This document shows positions 1-9,043 of a DNA stretch of 63,095 nt, one piece after another (the first letter of the stretch is position 1; the number at the start of each line of letters is the position of its first letter). The stretch is from contig JAIETJ010000094.1 in assembly GCA_019745275.1 (NCBI GenBank), positions 1 to 63,095 on the forward strand, written 5' to 3'. Origin of the DNA: Pseudomonadaceae bacterium (lineage in GTDB: Bacteria > Pseudomonadota > Gammaproteobacteria > Pseudomonadales > Pseudomonadaceae). The translations under genes and the position numbers were made by a program. The notes under the pieces are model-generated. The model was given only the letters and a program-made list of their open reading frames with translations, searched no databases and was not told the origin of the DNA.

Positions 1-460
1 CTTGATGGTCCAAGCCGCTACCGGCGTAAATGCCGCCGCGCGCAGTCAGCACGAAAGCACGTTTGCCGGTCAGCAAGCCTTGCGGGCCGGTGTCGGTGTA
101 TTTGAAGGTCACACCGGCACGTAGCACATGGTCGAGCCAGGCCTTCAGGGTGCTGGGGATGGCAAAGTTGTACATAGGCGCGGCCAGTACCAGCACGTCA
201 GCCGCCAACAACTCATCAGTGAGCACATTGGAACGCGCCAGCGCGGTTTGTTCATCTGCGGTTTGCTGCTCGGCCGGGGTCATCCAGCCACCCAGCAAGT
301 GGCTGTCCAGATGCGGCACCGGTTGCAGGGCTAAATCACGCACAATCACTTGATCGGCCGGATGCGCTGCTTGCCATTGCGCAATGAATTGCCCACTGAG
401 CTGCCGGGAAACCGAGCCTTGTTGGCGCGCACTGCTTTCTATCAGCAAAATATTCGACAT
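1..460 (-). CDS. azoR: FMN-dependent NADH-azoreductase (partial, C-terminus off window)
   Basis: Flavodoxin-like NAD(P)H quinone/azo reductase of the AzoR family: two-electron reduction of quinones and azo compounds with FMN, cytosolic. The first 153 residues are visible. They start MSNILLIESSARQQGSVS, the family's beta1 plus FMN-phosphate loop, and include PMYNF at residues 95-99 and the following IPSTLKAWLDHV helix. The gene is cut by the window edge; the family is about 200 residues, so about a quarter is missing. The start at 460 has a GAGG about 8 bases upstream. It is divergent from the LysR gene at 633, which probably controls it through the repeats between them. Family assignment is secure; the physiological substrate is not known. 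Confidence 0.93.
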   Translation of the reverse strand, partial: MSNILLIESSARQQGSVSRQLSGQFIAQWQAAHPADQVIVRDLALQPVPHLDSHLLGGWMTPAEQQTADEQTALARSNVLTDELLAADVLVLAAPMYNFAIPSTLKAWLDHVLRAGVTFKYTDTGPQGLLTGKRAFVLTARGGIYAGSGLDHQ

Positions 461-505
461 AGGTATGACCTCATTGGGGTTATTAACGGTTGATGCGTGC
501 AGGTT

Positions 506-550
506 ATCGCTCTATAAATCGATTAAAAAGCGCAAAAAATCGCTCTATAA
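506..550. promoter_or_regulatory. Direct-repeat operator candidate between azoR and lysR
   Basis: The 12-mer ATCGCTCTATAA occurs twice, at 506-517 and 539-550. The copies lie exactly 33 bases apart (about three helical turns) in the 172-base azoR/lysR intergenic region. Paired AT-rich sites on one helix face are typical where LysR-type regulators bind a divergent promoter. The repeat is seen directly; the regulator link is inference. Confidence 0.5.
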
Positions 551-632
551 CATCAGTTTTATTGATTTATTGCCCGCAGGTCACTAGCCTGAAAACTCGC
601 GCAGTTATCCAATAGTCACCCAGGAGCAGGCC

Positions 633-1523
633 ATGAAATCGCCCCGCGTCAGTCTCGAACAATGGCGCACCCTGCAAGCGGTGGTCGACCACGATGGCTT
701 CGCCCAAGCGGCGCAAGCCCTGCATCGCTCCCAGTCGTCGATCAGCTACACGGTTGCGCGCATGCAAGAGCAACTGGGCGTGCCCCTACTCCGTATCGAA
801 GGCCGTAAAGCTGTGCTCACCGAGGCCGGCAATATGCTCCTGCGCCGTTCGCGGCAATTGCTCAAACAAGCCAGCCAACTGGAAGAACTGGCGCTGCATA
901 TGGAGCAAGGTTGGGAAGCCGAAGTGCGCTTGGTGGTGGACGCGGCCTACCCGACTGCCCGCCTCGTTCAAGCCTTGAGCGCCTTTATGCCGCAAAGCCG
1001 TGGCTGTCGGGTGCGCTTGCGCGAGGAGGTCCTATCGGGTGTTGAGGAAGTGCTACTCGAAGGCGCGACCGACCTGGCCATAACCGGCCTGACGATTGCC
1101 GGCTATTTGGGCAGCGAGCTCTGTAGCGTCGAATTTATCGCGGTCAGCCATCCACAGCACCCACTGCAACTTCTGCAGCGACAGGTCACCGCCAGTGACC
1201 TTGAGAACCATATGCAAGTGGTGATTCGCGACTCCGGCCGCACCCAACCGCGAGACGTCGGCTGGCTGGGCGCCGAGCAGCGCTGGACGGTCGGCAGCCT
1301 GCCCACCGCAGCCACCTTCGTCAGCAGCGGCTTGGGTTTTGCTTGGCTACCACGCCACCTGATCGAACGAGAACTGGCCAGCGGACTACTCAAAGAACTA
1401 CCCATGCAACAGGGCGGTAGCCGAAACCCAAGCTTTTCACTGTATGCAAACAAAGATAAACCACTAGGCCCGGCCACCCAGATACTGGTAGAACTGCTTA
1501 AAAGCCAAGCTATTGAGCCTTGA
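633..1523 (+). CDS. LysR-family transcriptional regulator
   Basis: 296 residues, the usual LysR length. The N-terminal winged helix-turn-helix spans about residues 7-65 (LEQWRTLQAVVDHDGFAQAA, then SQSSISYTVARMQEQLGVPLL) and is followed by a linker helix and a periplasmic-binding-like effector domain from about residue 92. The start ATG is preceded by AGGAG about 8 bases upstream. It is divergent from azoR. By the general LysR rule it probably activates azoR in response to a quinone or electrophile-like ligand and autoregulates; this is inference from position. Related regulators beside azoR are common in Pseudomonas. Confidence 0.92.
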   Translation: MKSPRVSLEQWRTLQAVVDHDGFAQAAQALHRSQSSISYTVARMQEQLGVPLLRIEGRKAVLTEAGNMLLRRSRQLLKQASQLEELALHMEQGWEAEVRLVVDAAYPTARLVQALSAFMPQSRGCRVRLREEVLSGVEEVLLEGATDLAITGLTIAGYLGSELCSVEFIAVSHPQHPLQLLQRQVTASDLENHMQVVIRDSGRTQPRDVGWLGAEQRWTVGSLPTAATFVSSGLGFAWLPRHLIERELASGLLKELPMQQGGSRNPSFSLYANKDKPLGPATQILVELLKSQAIEP

Positions 1524-1611
1524 ACTACCCTCTATATCTTTTGCTCCACTCACGACTTGCAATTCGCCGCCGATAATCTCAGCACAACAAGTTCAATCTC
1601 TGGAGTAATTC

Positions 1612-3624
1612 ATGGCTCTTATCCCGGTCCGCCTTTCCCAGCGCCTTACCCTTGGCAGCTGCACCTTACTGGTGCTGACTGCAGCGGCCGTGTTTGCAGT
1701 CATGACATGGCGTGGACAACCGCTCATCGTCGCCGCCAGTTCAGAGCTCATTGAACAAACCGGAGGCGCGATCGTGCGCCAATTGGGCCTACAACTGGCC
1801 GGTATCGAAGGCTTGACCGCCAGCATGGCCAGCCTTGCCGAGGTACTGCCGCGCGAAGAAGCGCTGTACAAAAGCAGCTTACCCAACCTGATCAACAACA
1901 GTGGTAACTCGGCCATTGCTGGCGGTGGTGTTTGGCCCGAGCCAAACGCCTTTAGCGCGGACGTCAGCCGGCGTAGCTTTTTTTGGGCGCGCAGTGCCAA
2001 TGGCCAGCTCGATTACTCCGACGATTACAACAAAGCCGATGGTCCCGGCTATCACAATGATGCTTGGTACAGTTCGGCGCGCAATGCTAAGGCCGGACAA
2101 TGCCGCTGGTCCGAGGCCTACCAAGACCCTGTCAGTGGCGTGCCCATGGTCACCTGTAGCGTGCCGTATTCCCTCAGCGGCCGCTTTGCCGGGGTATCGA
2201 CCATCGATTTACGCCTCGACGACCTTGCCCAGTTCCTCCAGCAACAAGGCGCAGTAACCGGCGGTTATGCCTTCGCCTTAGACCAAGCTGGCAATGTCCT
2301 GTATTTCCCATCCACCGGCCGTGCCAGCGCCGGCACGATGCAAACCTTTAAAGCCTTAGCCGCCGACAAACCTTGGTTACGTCCGATTGCCGAGGCGCTT
2401 AATAGCAACAGTACCGCCATCCGCACCGTCGACCTAGACGACGATGGGCAACTGCAACAGGCCAGTCGCGTCAGCCTGTTTGTGATGCCAGGAAGCGGCT
2501 GGGTAATTGGCCTGGCCACCCCGCAAACCCGAGTCACGGGTTTGGCCCGCACCCTGACCGGGGAAATTTTATTATTTTTACTGCCCGCTTTAGCCTTGTT
2601 GTTATTCCTCGCTTGGCTCGCGGGACACAAGCTGATCGCCCAACTGGAAGAAACCACCGAACAAATTGACGCCCTTGGCCAAGGTCAAGCGCACAGCAGC
2701 AGTGTCGAATTACGGGTTGAGCGCGCCGACGAAATCGGCGCCCTGCGCGGCGCGGTGAATCGCTATGCTGGGCAACTGCGCAGCATGCTGCAAAACATCG
2801 CCAGCGAAGCTCAGCGCCTGCAAAGTGAAGCAGCCATGCTCGCCCGCCTCAGCAGCACGCTGGCCGAGCGCGCCGAACAACAACGCATGGAAAATACCCA
2901 ACTAGCCGCTGCCATTACCGAAATGTCGTCGAGCGCCCAAGAGGTTGCGAGCAACACCCATGACTGCGCCAACACAGCCCAAAGCTCGCTGCTGGTGGTG
3001 CGTGAGGGGCAACTCAAGGTCGCGGCCAACAGCCAATCGATTCACGCCTTGGCGGCCGAGATGGCCGGTGCGGCGCAAGTAATTAGTCGCTTGGAGCAGG
3101 ATAGCCAACAGGTCGGTGCCGTTCTTGATGTGATTAAGGCGATCTCCGAACAAACCAACTTACTCGCCCTTAACGCGGCGATAGAGGCGGCCAGAGCCGG
3201 GGAGCAAGGCCGTGGTTTTGCCGTAGTCGCCGATGAGGTGCGCACCCTAGCCGGGCGCACTCAGGCCTCGGCCAACGAAATTGGCGGCATGATCAATGCG
3301 TTGCAGCAAGCCTCTCGGCAAGCCGTGCAAGCGATGCAATCGGGCGAGGCGCGCACTGAACATGCAGTGGGCGAAGCCGCAGGCGCGGCAGCGGCACTCA
3401 CCAGCACAGTCAACAGTTTCGATGACATTTCTCAGCGCGCACAACAGATTGCTCTAGCCGCCACAGAGCAGAGCCACGTTACTCAAGAAATCAATCAACT
3501 GGCAGTACGCATCCACACCATCAGCGAGGATAATGCCCGCGATGCACTGGCCCTTAATTTGGTTAGCGAAGCCATGCAAGCATTGTCTGGGCGCTTGGCC
3601 GCGCTTAGCCAAGGACAACTTTAA
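1612..3624 (+). CDS. Methyl-accepting chemotaxis protein with Cache-type sensor
   Basis: 670-residue chemoreceptor. A first membrane helix (about 10-30) is followed by a periplasmic sensor of about 270 residues, a second membrane helix (about 316-338), a HAMP region (about 340-390) and a long coiled-coil signalling domain. Its conserved hairpin tip [19 protein letters not shown] lies near residues 513-535. The sensor contains [13 protein letters not shown], similar to the WY..A ligand motif of dCache receptors, so a small-molecule ligand (perhaps amino acid or organic acid) is plausible but unproven. There is no C-terminal CheR-tethering pentapeptide. GGAG precedes the start. The gene is monocistronic and followed directly by a repeat element whose left TTAA overlaps the stop codon. 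Confidence 0.93.
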   Translation: MALIPVRLSQRLTLGSCTLLVLTAAAVFAVMTWRGQPLIVAASSELIEQTGGAIVRQLGLQLAGIEGLTASMASLAEVLPREEALYKSSLPNLINNSGNSAIAGGGVWPEPNAFSADVSRRSFFWARSANGQLDYSDDYNKADGPGYHNDAWYSSARNAKAGQCRWSEAYQDPVSGVPMVTCSVPYSLSGRFAGVSTIDLRLDDLAQFLQQQGAVTGGYAFALDQAGNVLYFPSTGRASAGTMQTFKALAADKPWLRPIAEALNSNSTAIRTVDLDDDGQLQQASRVSLFVMPGSGWVIGLATPQTRVTGLARTLTGEILLFLLPALALLLFLAWLAGHKLIAQLEETTEQIDALGQGQAHSSSVELRVERADEIGALRGAVNRYAGQLRSMLQNIASEAQRLQSEAAMLARLSSTLAERAEQQRMENTQLAAAITEMSSSAQEVASNTHDCANTAQSSLLVVREGQLKVAANSQSIHALAAEMAGAAQVISRLEQDSQQVGAVLDVIKAISEQTNLLALNAAIEAARAGEQGRGFAVVADEVRTLAGRTQASANEIGGMINALQQASRQAVQAMQSGEARTEHAVGEAAGAAAALTSTVNSFDDISQRAQQIALAATEQSHVTQEINQLAVRIHTISEDNARDALALNLVSEAMQALSGRLAALSQGQL

Positions 3625-3931
3625 CCGGCTGTTGCAAAACTACTGCGCTCGGCCATGCTACGTTGAAATCAGCCTCACAGCCGCAGGTTGAACGCGCTTT
3701 AGCGCGGCCCCGAAGGGATGAGCAACACGAATCAAAGCTCATGTACGACCAGTAAACTGCGCTTTTGATTCACTTGGTTCGCCCTGCGGGCCAGCCATGG
3801 TTGTTACTCCGCGTCGCTACGTTGCGGCTGATTTCGCCTTGTGCCCCATATAGATGTGGGAAATGCAGCTAGCCCGAAGGATCGGGCGTCGCACTAACCA
3901 TCGCTCGCTACATTTTTCAACAAGCTGTTAA
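3621..3931. mobile_element. MITE-like element with imperfect terminal inverted repeats
   Basis: This gene-free stretch between the chemoreceptor and the hydrolase is bounded by TTAA on both sides (3621-3624 and 3928-3931). The ends are imperfect inverted repeats: left begins TTAACCGGCTGTTGCAAAA, right (reverse complement) TTAACAGCTTGTTGAAAAA, 15 of 19 identical. Inside are nested inverted repeats: GAAATCAGCC at about 3665 with GGCTGATTTC at about 3828, GAATCAAAGC with GCTTTTGATTC, and the small hairpin GCCCGA-AGGA-TCGGGC near 3871-3886. No ORF is present. This is the form of a non-autonomous TIR element that folds into a long imperfect hairpin. Parent transposase not identified. Confidence 0.55.
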
Positions 3932-3948
3932 GCGTACCCGGAGGTTGA

Positions 3949-4818
3949 ATGTCTTTCTTTGATTACGACGGCTGCCAACTGCACTACGAAGACTACGGCC
4001 ACGGCGCGCCGCTGTTGCTGGTGCATGGCTTAGGCTCAAGCACCCTCGACTGGGAGGAGCAAACCAGCGTGCTGGCTGCCCATTACCGGGTAATTGCCAT
4101 CGACTTACGCGGCCACGGTCGCTCCGACAAACCCGTCGAGCACTACAGCATTGCCGGCTTTAGCGAAGATGTGGTGGCGCTGATTGAGCACTTAAAACTC
4201 GAGCCGGTGCATCTGGTGGGGATTTCCATGGGCGGCATGGTCGGCTTCCAGCTCGGCGTTGATCGCCCCGAGTTGCTGCGCAGCCTGACCATCGTTAACA
4301 GTGGCCCGGAGGTGAAAGCCAAATCGTTTAACGACTGCGTGCAAATCGCTAAACGCTGGGGTCTTTCACGCCTGCTTAGCCTGGAGACCATCGCCAAAGG
4401 TCTCGGCAAACTACTGTTTCCCAAGCCCGAGCAAGTGGAATTGCGCCTAAAAATCGAGCGCCGTTGGCCACGCAATGACAAGCGCGCCTACCTCGCGAGC
4501 CTGGATGCCATTATCGGTTGGGGCGTGCGTAATCGCCTAAGCAGCATTACCTGCCCAGTGTTGGTGGTTAGCGGCGACCGTGACTACACCAGTGTGGCCA
4601 GCAAAGAGGCCTATGTGGCTGAACTTGCCGATGCACGTTTGGTCGTGATTGCAGACTCGCGTCACGCTACGCCGATGGATCAGCCGGCGGCCTTTAATGC
4701 ACAATTGCTGAGCTTTCTCAGCGCAATCAGCGCCCCGATTCTAGCGAGCACTGCCGCGATCAAAAGCAAAGTAAAAGACACAAAAAAATCAGCCATTCAC
4801 CCCCAACAGGACATCTAA
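3949..4818 (+). CDS. Alpha/beta-fold hydrolase
   Basis: 289 residues with the complete alpha/beta-hydrolase signature. The oxyanion HGLGS is at residues 26-30, the RGHGRSDKP loop at 54-62, nucleophile elbow GISMGG with Ser93, acid Asp210 or Asp212 in SGDRD, and His239 in DSRHATPMDQP. The substrate cannot be told from sequence; relatives include esterases, 3-oxoadipate enol-lactonase-like enzymes and haloperoxidase-like hydrolases. No signal peptide, so cytosolic. Start supported by GGAGG about 6 bases upstream. The cyclophilin gene follows after 3 bases, so the two are probably co-transcribed. The last 25 residues are Lys/Ala rich and look like a disordered tail. Confidence 0.9.
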   Translation: MSFFDYDGCQLHYEDYGHGAPLLLVHGLGSSTLDWEEQTSVLAAHYRVIAIDLRGHGRSDKPVEHYSIAGFSEDVVALIEHLKLEPVHLVGISMGGMVGFQLGVDRPELLRSLTIVNSGPEVKAKSFNDCVQIAKRWGLSRLLSLETIAKGLGKLLFPKPEQVELRLKIERRWPRNDKRAYLASLDAIIGWGVRNRLSSITCPVLVVSGDRDYTSVASKEAYVAELADARLVVIADSRHATPMDQPAAFNAQLLSFLSAISAPILASTAAIKSKVKDTKKSAIHPQQDI

Positions 4819-4821
4819 CCC

Positions 4822-5385
4822 ATGCTGAAAAAACTCGCCTGCGCCGCTGGCGCCCTGCTCCTGAGCACCAGCTTACTGGCCATGGCCGACGACGCTAAGC
4901 CACACGTACTGCTGACGACCAGCATGGGCGAAGTGGAGATTGAACTGGATGCCGGCAAAGCACCGATCAGCGTAAAGAACTTCCTCGGCTACGTTGACAG
5001 CGGTTATTACAACGGCACGGTGTTTCACCGGGTGATCCCCGACTTTATGATTCAAGGCGGTGCTTTTACCCCCGACATGCAGCAAAAAGACAGCCAAGCC
5101 TCGATCAAGAACGAGGCCGACAATGGCCTGCTGAACACCCGCGGCTCGCTGGCGATGGCGCGCACCTCGGCGGTTGACTCGGCCACCAGCCAGTTCTTTA
5201 TCAACAGCAAAGACAATGATTTTCTCAACCACGGCAGCCGCGACTTTGGCTATGCGGTGTTCGCCCATGTGGTGCGCGGCATGGACGTGGTCGATAAAAT
5301 CTCCGGCGTCGCTACCGGCAACTCCGGCGGCAACCAGAACGTGCCCCGCACGCCGGTGCTGATCATCGACGCCAAGCGCTTGTAA
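4822..5385 (+). CDS. ppiA: Periplasmic cyclophilin-type peptidyl-prolyl isomerase
   Basis: 187 residues: a Sec signal peptide ([20 protein letters not shown], cut near 22) and one cyclophilin domain that catalyses cis-trans isomerisation of Xaa-Pro bonds in exported proteins. Active-site signature [14 protein letters not shown] includes Arg70 and Gln78, and SQFFIN lies at 123-128. The length and export signal match PpiA rather than cytosolic PpiB. It lies 3 bases after the hydrolase and ends just before a strong bidirectional terminator. Confidence 0.93.
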   Translation: MLKKLACAAGALLLSTSLLAMADDAKPHVLLTTSMGEVEIELDAGKAPISVKNFLGYVDSGYYNGTVFHRVIPDFMIQGGAFTPDMQQKDSQASIKNEADNGLLNTRGSLAMARTSAVDSATSQFFINSKDNDFLNHGSRDFGYAVFAHVVRGMDVVDKISGVATGNSGGNQNVPRTPVLIIDAKRL

Positions 5386-5389
5386 GCAC

Positions 5390-5445
5390 TTAACTGCAGA
5401 CAACAAAAAGGCCCGCTAACGGGCCTTTTTGTTGTCTGCAGTTAA
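5390..5445. terminator. Bidirectional rho-independent terminator
   Basis: A perfect 26-bp inverted repeat (5390-5415 and 5420-5445) with loop CTAA; the GC core GGCCCG is flanked by A5 and T5 runs, so it works on both strands. It separates the convergent ppiA gene (+) and the exported protein gene ending at 5455 (-). Confidence 0.9.
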
Positions 5446-5454
5446 CCGTGAAAG

Positions 5455-6012
5455 TTAACGATTTAGCGTGTGAAACTTAGCAATCAGTGCATCCGGCTTT
5501 TTCTCTTCTTTCTGCAAAGCAAACACCAAACGCTCACCTTGTGGGCCGCCGCCGAGCTCCATGTAGCTAAAAATCGGCGCGCCCAAGGAGATGGTGTCTT
5601 TCATATCGCCATAGCGTTTGAAGACGAATATTTTGTTGTCCTGGCGAATTTCGCCGTAGAAATCGGCCGCCGGTGGCAAGTTGACATCCAAGAAACGCTT
5701 GGCTGACAGGGTGTTGATATCCTTGCCCTTGTCTTCAGCGCGCAAGGCCAAGACGATCGCACGGCCGGCTGGGTCTTTAACGCCAAGGTCTTTCATATAC
5801 GGCGCTTTGCCAGTTTTTACGTACTCCATATACACGGCGTGGTCATCGAATACCACGGCTTGGCTTTCAGTCCAAACCTGGTACCAATCATCGTTATTCA
5901 GAGCCATTTCTGCCGATTGAGTGGCGTTTGCTGCAGCGGCATGCAAACTGCCAACTGCCATGGCGGCGGCTAACAAGGCAATCGACAAGGGTTTGATAAC
6001 GAACGATTTCAT
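5455..6012 (-). CDS. Exported protein of unknown function
   Basis: 185 residues from the chosen start MKSFVIKPLSIALLAAAMAVG. An in-frame ATG 30 bases further upstream has no ribosome site, while 6012 follows a GGAG about 11 bases away and opens directly into a typical signal peptide ending in SLHAAAANA. The mature part is soluble and mixed alpha/beta, with DDWYQVWTESQAVVFDDHAVYM and no cysteines. I do not recognise a domain. It is transcribed toward ppiA and shares its terminator. Predicted periplasmic; function open. Confidence 0.8.
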   Translation of the reverse strand: MKSFVIKPLSIALLAAAMAVGSLHAAAANATQSAEMALNNDDWYQVWTESQAVVFDDHAVYMEYVKTGKAPYMKDLGVKDPAGRAIVLALRAEDKGKDINTLSAKRFLDVNLPPAADFYGEIRQDNKIFVFKRYGDMKDTISLGAPIFSYMELGGGPQGERLVFALQKEEKKPDALIAKFHTLNR

Positions 6013-6110
6013 AGGATCAACAACTCCGGCTTTAGAGAACATAGGCGGATAAAGTTGCCTGAGTTTCGTGACAACAGCATGACTAACAGATTACAGATCA
6101 GTAAAAACCG

Positions 6111-7235
6111 CTATTCCTGCCGATAGGGCAGTTGCTGCCGCGCCTGCTCGGCGTAGGCCCGCACGCCAAGCTGCTCTTGCTGTAAAAACTCAGCCACGGC
6201 GGCGCGTAAACCCGGATGGGCGAGGTAATGCCAGGAGCGCGTCAGCACCGGTTCGAAGCCACGAATCAGTTTGTGTTCACCCTGGGCGCCGGCATCGAAA
6301 CGCTGCACACCCTGGCCAATGGCGTAGTCGATGCCCTGATAAAAACAGGTCTCGAAATGCAGCCGGTCAAAGTCGCCCAGACAGCCCCAGTAGCGTCCAT
6401 ACAGGGTATCTCCGGCCAGCAAGCTGAAGGCCATGGCCACCGGCCGTGAACCTTGCCGCGCCAGCACCAGGCGTATGGCTTGCGGCAAGCGCTGCGCCAG
6501 CAAGCTGAAAAACGTCCGGGTCAGATAAGGCCGGCGACCGCGCACCAAGTAGGTATTGGCGTAGCAGGCATAGACAAAATCCCACTCCAGCTCGCTCAGT
6601 TGATGGCCCTCGCGCCAGTCAAACTCGATGCCCTGCCCCGCCACCTGCTCACGTTCTTTACGCAACTGCTTGCGTTTGCGTGAGGCCAAGGCGTCGAGAA
6701 AATCGGCAAAATCGCGGTAGCCACGATTAAACCAATGGTACTGGCAGCCCAAACGTTCTAGCCAACCCTCGCGTGCGGCCAACAGCGCATCGGCGCTGCC
6801 ATCGGTGAAGTTGATATGCAGACCCGAGCAACCTTGCTGCGCCATGTCCGCAAGCAAGCCATCGAGCAATTGGCCACATGCGTCGGCATCGCCGAGCAGG
6901 CGCGCGCCGCTGACCGGGGTAAAGGGCACCGCTGTCAGCAACTTGGGGTAATAGCCAATCCCGGCCCGCTCGCAGGCCTCGGCCCAGGCCATGTCGAACA
7001 CGTACTCGCCATAGGAATGACTTTTCAGGTACAGCGGCATTGCCGCCTGCGGCCGACCTTGGGCGTCCGTCAGCAGCCGATGCGCCGGTTTCCAGCCGGT
7101 GTTTGGAGCAACACTGCCACTGTCTTCCAGGGCACTGAGAAAGCCGTGCTGCAAGAACACCTGATCCGCTGGCAACAGAGCATCCCAGAGCGGCGCGGGC
7201 AAATCACTTAAACGTTCGAGGGTAATAATTGGCAT
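6111..7235 (-). CDS. GNAT-like acyltransferase (DUF482/COG3146 family)
   Basis: 374 residues, full length for COG3146 (FemAB-like peptidogalycan recognition proteins with a GNAT fold). Characteristic features include the N-terminal LFLQHGF-type segment (VFLQHGFLSALEDSG), the HSYGEYVFDMAWAEA block near 88-102, RKRKQLRKERE in the middle, and the C-terminal GAQGEHKLIRGFEPV. In the family this last motif precedes a conserved Arg-Gly-Phe. The acceptor is unknown. No signal peptide, so cytosolic. Monocistronic as far as seen; no clear SD at the ATG at 7235. Confidence 0.85.
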   Translation of the reverse strand: MPIITLERLSDLPAPLWDALLPADQVFLQHGFLSALEDSGSVAPNTGWKPAHRLLTDAQGRPQAAMPLYLKSHSYGEYVFDMAWAEACERAGIGYYPKLLTAVPFTPVSGARLLGDADACGQLLDGLLADMAQQGCSGLHINFTDGSADALLAAREGWLERLGCQYHWFNRGYRDFADFLDALASRKRKQLRKEREQVAGQGIEFDWREGHQLSELEWDFVYACYANTYLVRGRRPYLTRTFFSLLAQRLPQAIRLVLARQGSRPVAMAFSLLAGDTLYGRYWGCLGDFDRLHFETCFYQGIDYAIGQGVQRFDAGAQGEHKLIRGFEPVLTRSWHYLAHPGLRAAVAEFLQQEQLGVRAYAEQARQQLPYRQE

Positions 7236-7262
7236 GCGCCAGTCTGGGGTTTTCTGCCGACG

Positions 7263-7290
7263 AAAAAAAGCCCCGCACGAGGCGGGGCTA
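7263..7290 (-). terminator. Rho-independent terminator of the porin gene
   Basis: Read on the minus strand: AGCCCCGCCTCGTGCGGGGC followed by seven or more T, 28 bases after the porin stop codon. Confidence 0.9.
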
Positions 7291-7317
7291 AGAAGGAGCA
7301 GCGTTGTTTAAGCGAAG

Positions 7318-8730
7318 TTAGAACAGGTACTGCAGACGAGCAGAGACAGCTTGACCATTTTTGTCATCGGCGCCGGTAGTGGTACGTACAGGAGCGACTA
7401 CTTCAGCGGAGGTCAGACCTGCTTGCAGTGCCAAGGTATCGCTGTCAGTCGAAGTCACCAGGTAATCCAGCGACAACTTGACCGCTTCGTTGGCGTACCA
7501 GTTAACGCCGATCACATTCAGCGTGGCTTTCGACTTATCGATGCCAGTGGTCGAAGTCAGGGACGCACCGCTCAGGTTGTTGTCATCCTTAACCGCCAAG
7601 TTTTCGTAGCGGTAGAAGATTTCCCAAGCGCCAGTGGACTTGTTCAGCGGCTTGATCGCGTCGAACTTGCCGCCATCCAGCTTGTAAGCACGCGACTCAC
7701 CGGTCAGGGTATAAGCCACTTGCGCGGTGTAACCGGTGGCATCACGGTCGCCATTGCTGTCCTGACCGCTCAGGCCACGATGCAGGTACTCAGTCTCGAT
7801 CGACAGAGGGCCAGTCATGTAAGCAGCTTCAAGGCCCATGACTTGGTCATCGGTGTAGAAGCGGTTGGTTGCGGTTTTGGCAAACACTGGGGTCGGCGTG
7901 TTGTTGGTGCTGTCTTCAGCAATCCCGCGCACCCCAATGTTGGAGGTGATTGAGCCCTGGTAGCGACCCTTGTCATAGTTGCGCTGAGCAAAGTCGGCGC
8001 CGAAGTGCAGCACTTCTGTCTCAGAAACGATTGGGGCGAACACACCACGGGCAACGAAGGAGTTCACATCCATACCGTTGTTGCTTTCCAACTCACCGGT
8101 GCTGGTTTCTTGCTGATAGATACCGGTTGAGCCGTAGAACATGCCGCCGGTTACGCCGCTGACCTGGATGCCCATGTCGTCTTGCTTGTTATTGACCCAA
8201 GGCGCCAAGTCATAGATAGCAGCGCGTTCAATAAAGGTGGTCCACTTAGAACTGGTAGCGTGTTGCAGACCGAAGTCCGGGTCAAAACGGCCGGCCTTGA
8301 TAGTGATCGGGGAGAAACCGGTGTAAGCGATCGAGGCTTCATCCCAGTTATTGCTGCTCGAACCGTTAGTGCCGCTACCGCCAACGCCGCCGGCGCCGTT
8401 GTTGGCCTGACCGTTAGCGAAGTCGTAGTTGAAGACGTAGCGCCAGTCTTTGTAGTTACCGGTCAGCTCGAGGATGGCGCGACGGAAATACGATTCGTTG
8501 GCGCTGTTGTTGTTGGCAGTGTAGAAACCATCAAACTGATCGAAGTCAGCCTGGATGCGGCCACCCAACTTGAAGCTGTATTCTTTGTCGGTGGTGAAAA
8601 CTTCTAGGCCACCTTTGGTTTTAACGACGATGTCAGTACCGTCTGTGGTTACGGTACCAGCGAAAGCCTGGGCCGAAACGGCCAGTGCCAAGGCGCTGGC
8701 GACAAAACCGGCGAAGTGCTTACGAATCAT
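7318..8730 (-). CDS. OprP/OprO-type outer-membrane porin
   Basis: 470 residues: signal peptide to about residue 24 (ending SAQAFA), then a beta-barrel. The N-terminal mature part, FKLGGRIQADFDQFDGFY followed by ESYFRRAILELTGNYKDWRYVFNYDF, is the hallmark of the phosphate-selective porin O/P family, and the chain ends in aromatic QYLF as barrels do. In the family these trimeric channels pass phosphate, polyphosphate or other small anions. A poly-Gly/Asn loop (NNGAGGVGGSGTNGSSSNN) near 110 may be an external loop. Whether it is phosphate-specific cannot be settled without the Lys ladder alignment. Confidence 0.9.
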   Translation of the reverse strand: MIRKHFAGFVASALALAVSAQAFAGTVTTDGTDIVVKTKGGLEVFTTDKEYSFKLGGRIQADFDQFDGFYTANNNSANESYFRRAILELTGNYKDWRYVFNYDFANGQANNGAGGVGGSGTNGSSSNNWDEASIAYTGFSPITIKAGRFDPDFGLQHATSSKWTTFIERAAIYDLAPWVNNKQDDMGIQVSGVTGGMFYGSTGIYQQETSTGELESNNGMDVNSFVARGVFAPIVSETEVLHFGADFAQRNYDKGRYQGSITSNIGVRGIAEDSTNNTPTPVFAKTATNRFYTDDQVMGLEAAYMTGPLSIETEYLHRGLSGQDSNGDRDATGYTAQVAYTLTGESRAYKLDGGKFDAIKPLNKSTGAWEIFYRYENLAVKDDNNLSGASLTSTTGIDKSKATLNVIGVNWYANEAVKLSLDYLVTSTDSDTLALQAGLTSAEVVAPVRTTTGADDKNGQAVSARLQYLF

Positions 8731-8829
8731 CCAGAATTCCCCTATTGGTCTTAAGAAACACCAGAGCGTCTTGGCTCTTTTGTGTAAGGGAATCTTGCCG
8801 GGGGGTTATTTCAGCTCAGTGGCTAATAC

Positions 8830-8847
8830 GTGAAGCTTTTGTGACAA
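8830..8847 (-). promoter_or_regulatory. Weak Pho-box-like sequence upstream of the porin
   Basis: On the minus strand, TTGTCACAAAAGCTTCAC: two 7-mers separated by four A, against the CTGTCAT-N4-CTGTCAT consensus. The first half matches 5 of 7, the second only 3 of 7. It lies about 100 bases upstream of the porin start. Suggestive only because the porin belongs to the OprP/OprO family. Confidence 0.25.
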
Positions 8848-8978
8848 CGGAACTTTCTTAAGTACTTGAGCTATAAGCACAAACGCCCTAGCTGGCGAAC
8901 CAGTTTTCTGCTTGCAAGCCCCACTGGCAGGCACCGCTGCACCGCCTCACTGTTAAAAAGCGGTATTTTTTTCCAAAA

Positions 8979-9003
8979 AAATGGCGCTGATTAGCGCCAT
9001 TTT
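8979..9003 (-). terminator. Rho-independent terminator of the fabH-like/sigma/anti-sigma operon
   Basis: Stem AAATGGCGCT / AGCGCCATTT with a 4-base loop; on the minus strand it is followed by a run of seven T. It lies 40 bases beyond the anti-sigma stop. Confidence 0.85.
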
Positions 9004-9043
9004 ACAACCGTGCCATAGGCTCGACTGAACTGCTGCGACAGTC

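Larger units (their letters stand above)
8731..9043. other. Porin upstream region and intergenic space
   Basis: Gene-free 313 bases. They hold the porin's 5' leader (SD-like GGGGAA just before its start), a weak Pho-box-like sequence at 8830-8847, and the terminator of the sigma/anti-sigma operon at 8979-9003. I see no small ORF with a ribosome site here. Confidence 0.6.

Noticed and set aside
4873..5406. 177-codon minus-strand frame across ppiA
   Set aside because: Antisense to a full-length cyclophilin; no SD, and it runs through the terminator arm.
8830..8847. Firm Pho box for the porin
   Set aside because: Only one half matches the consensus well; kept as a weak feature, not as a finding.
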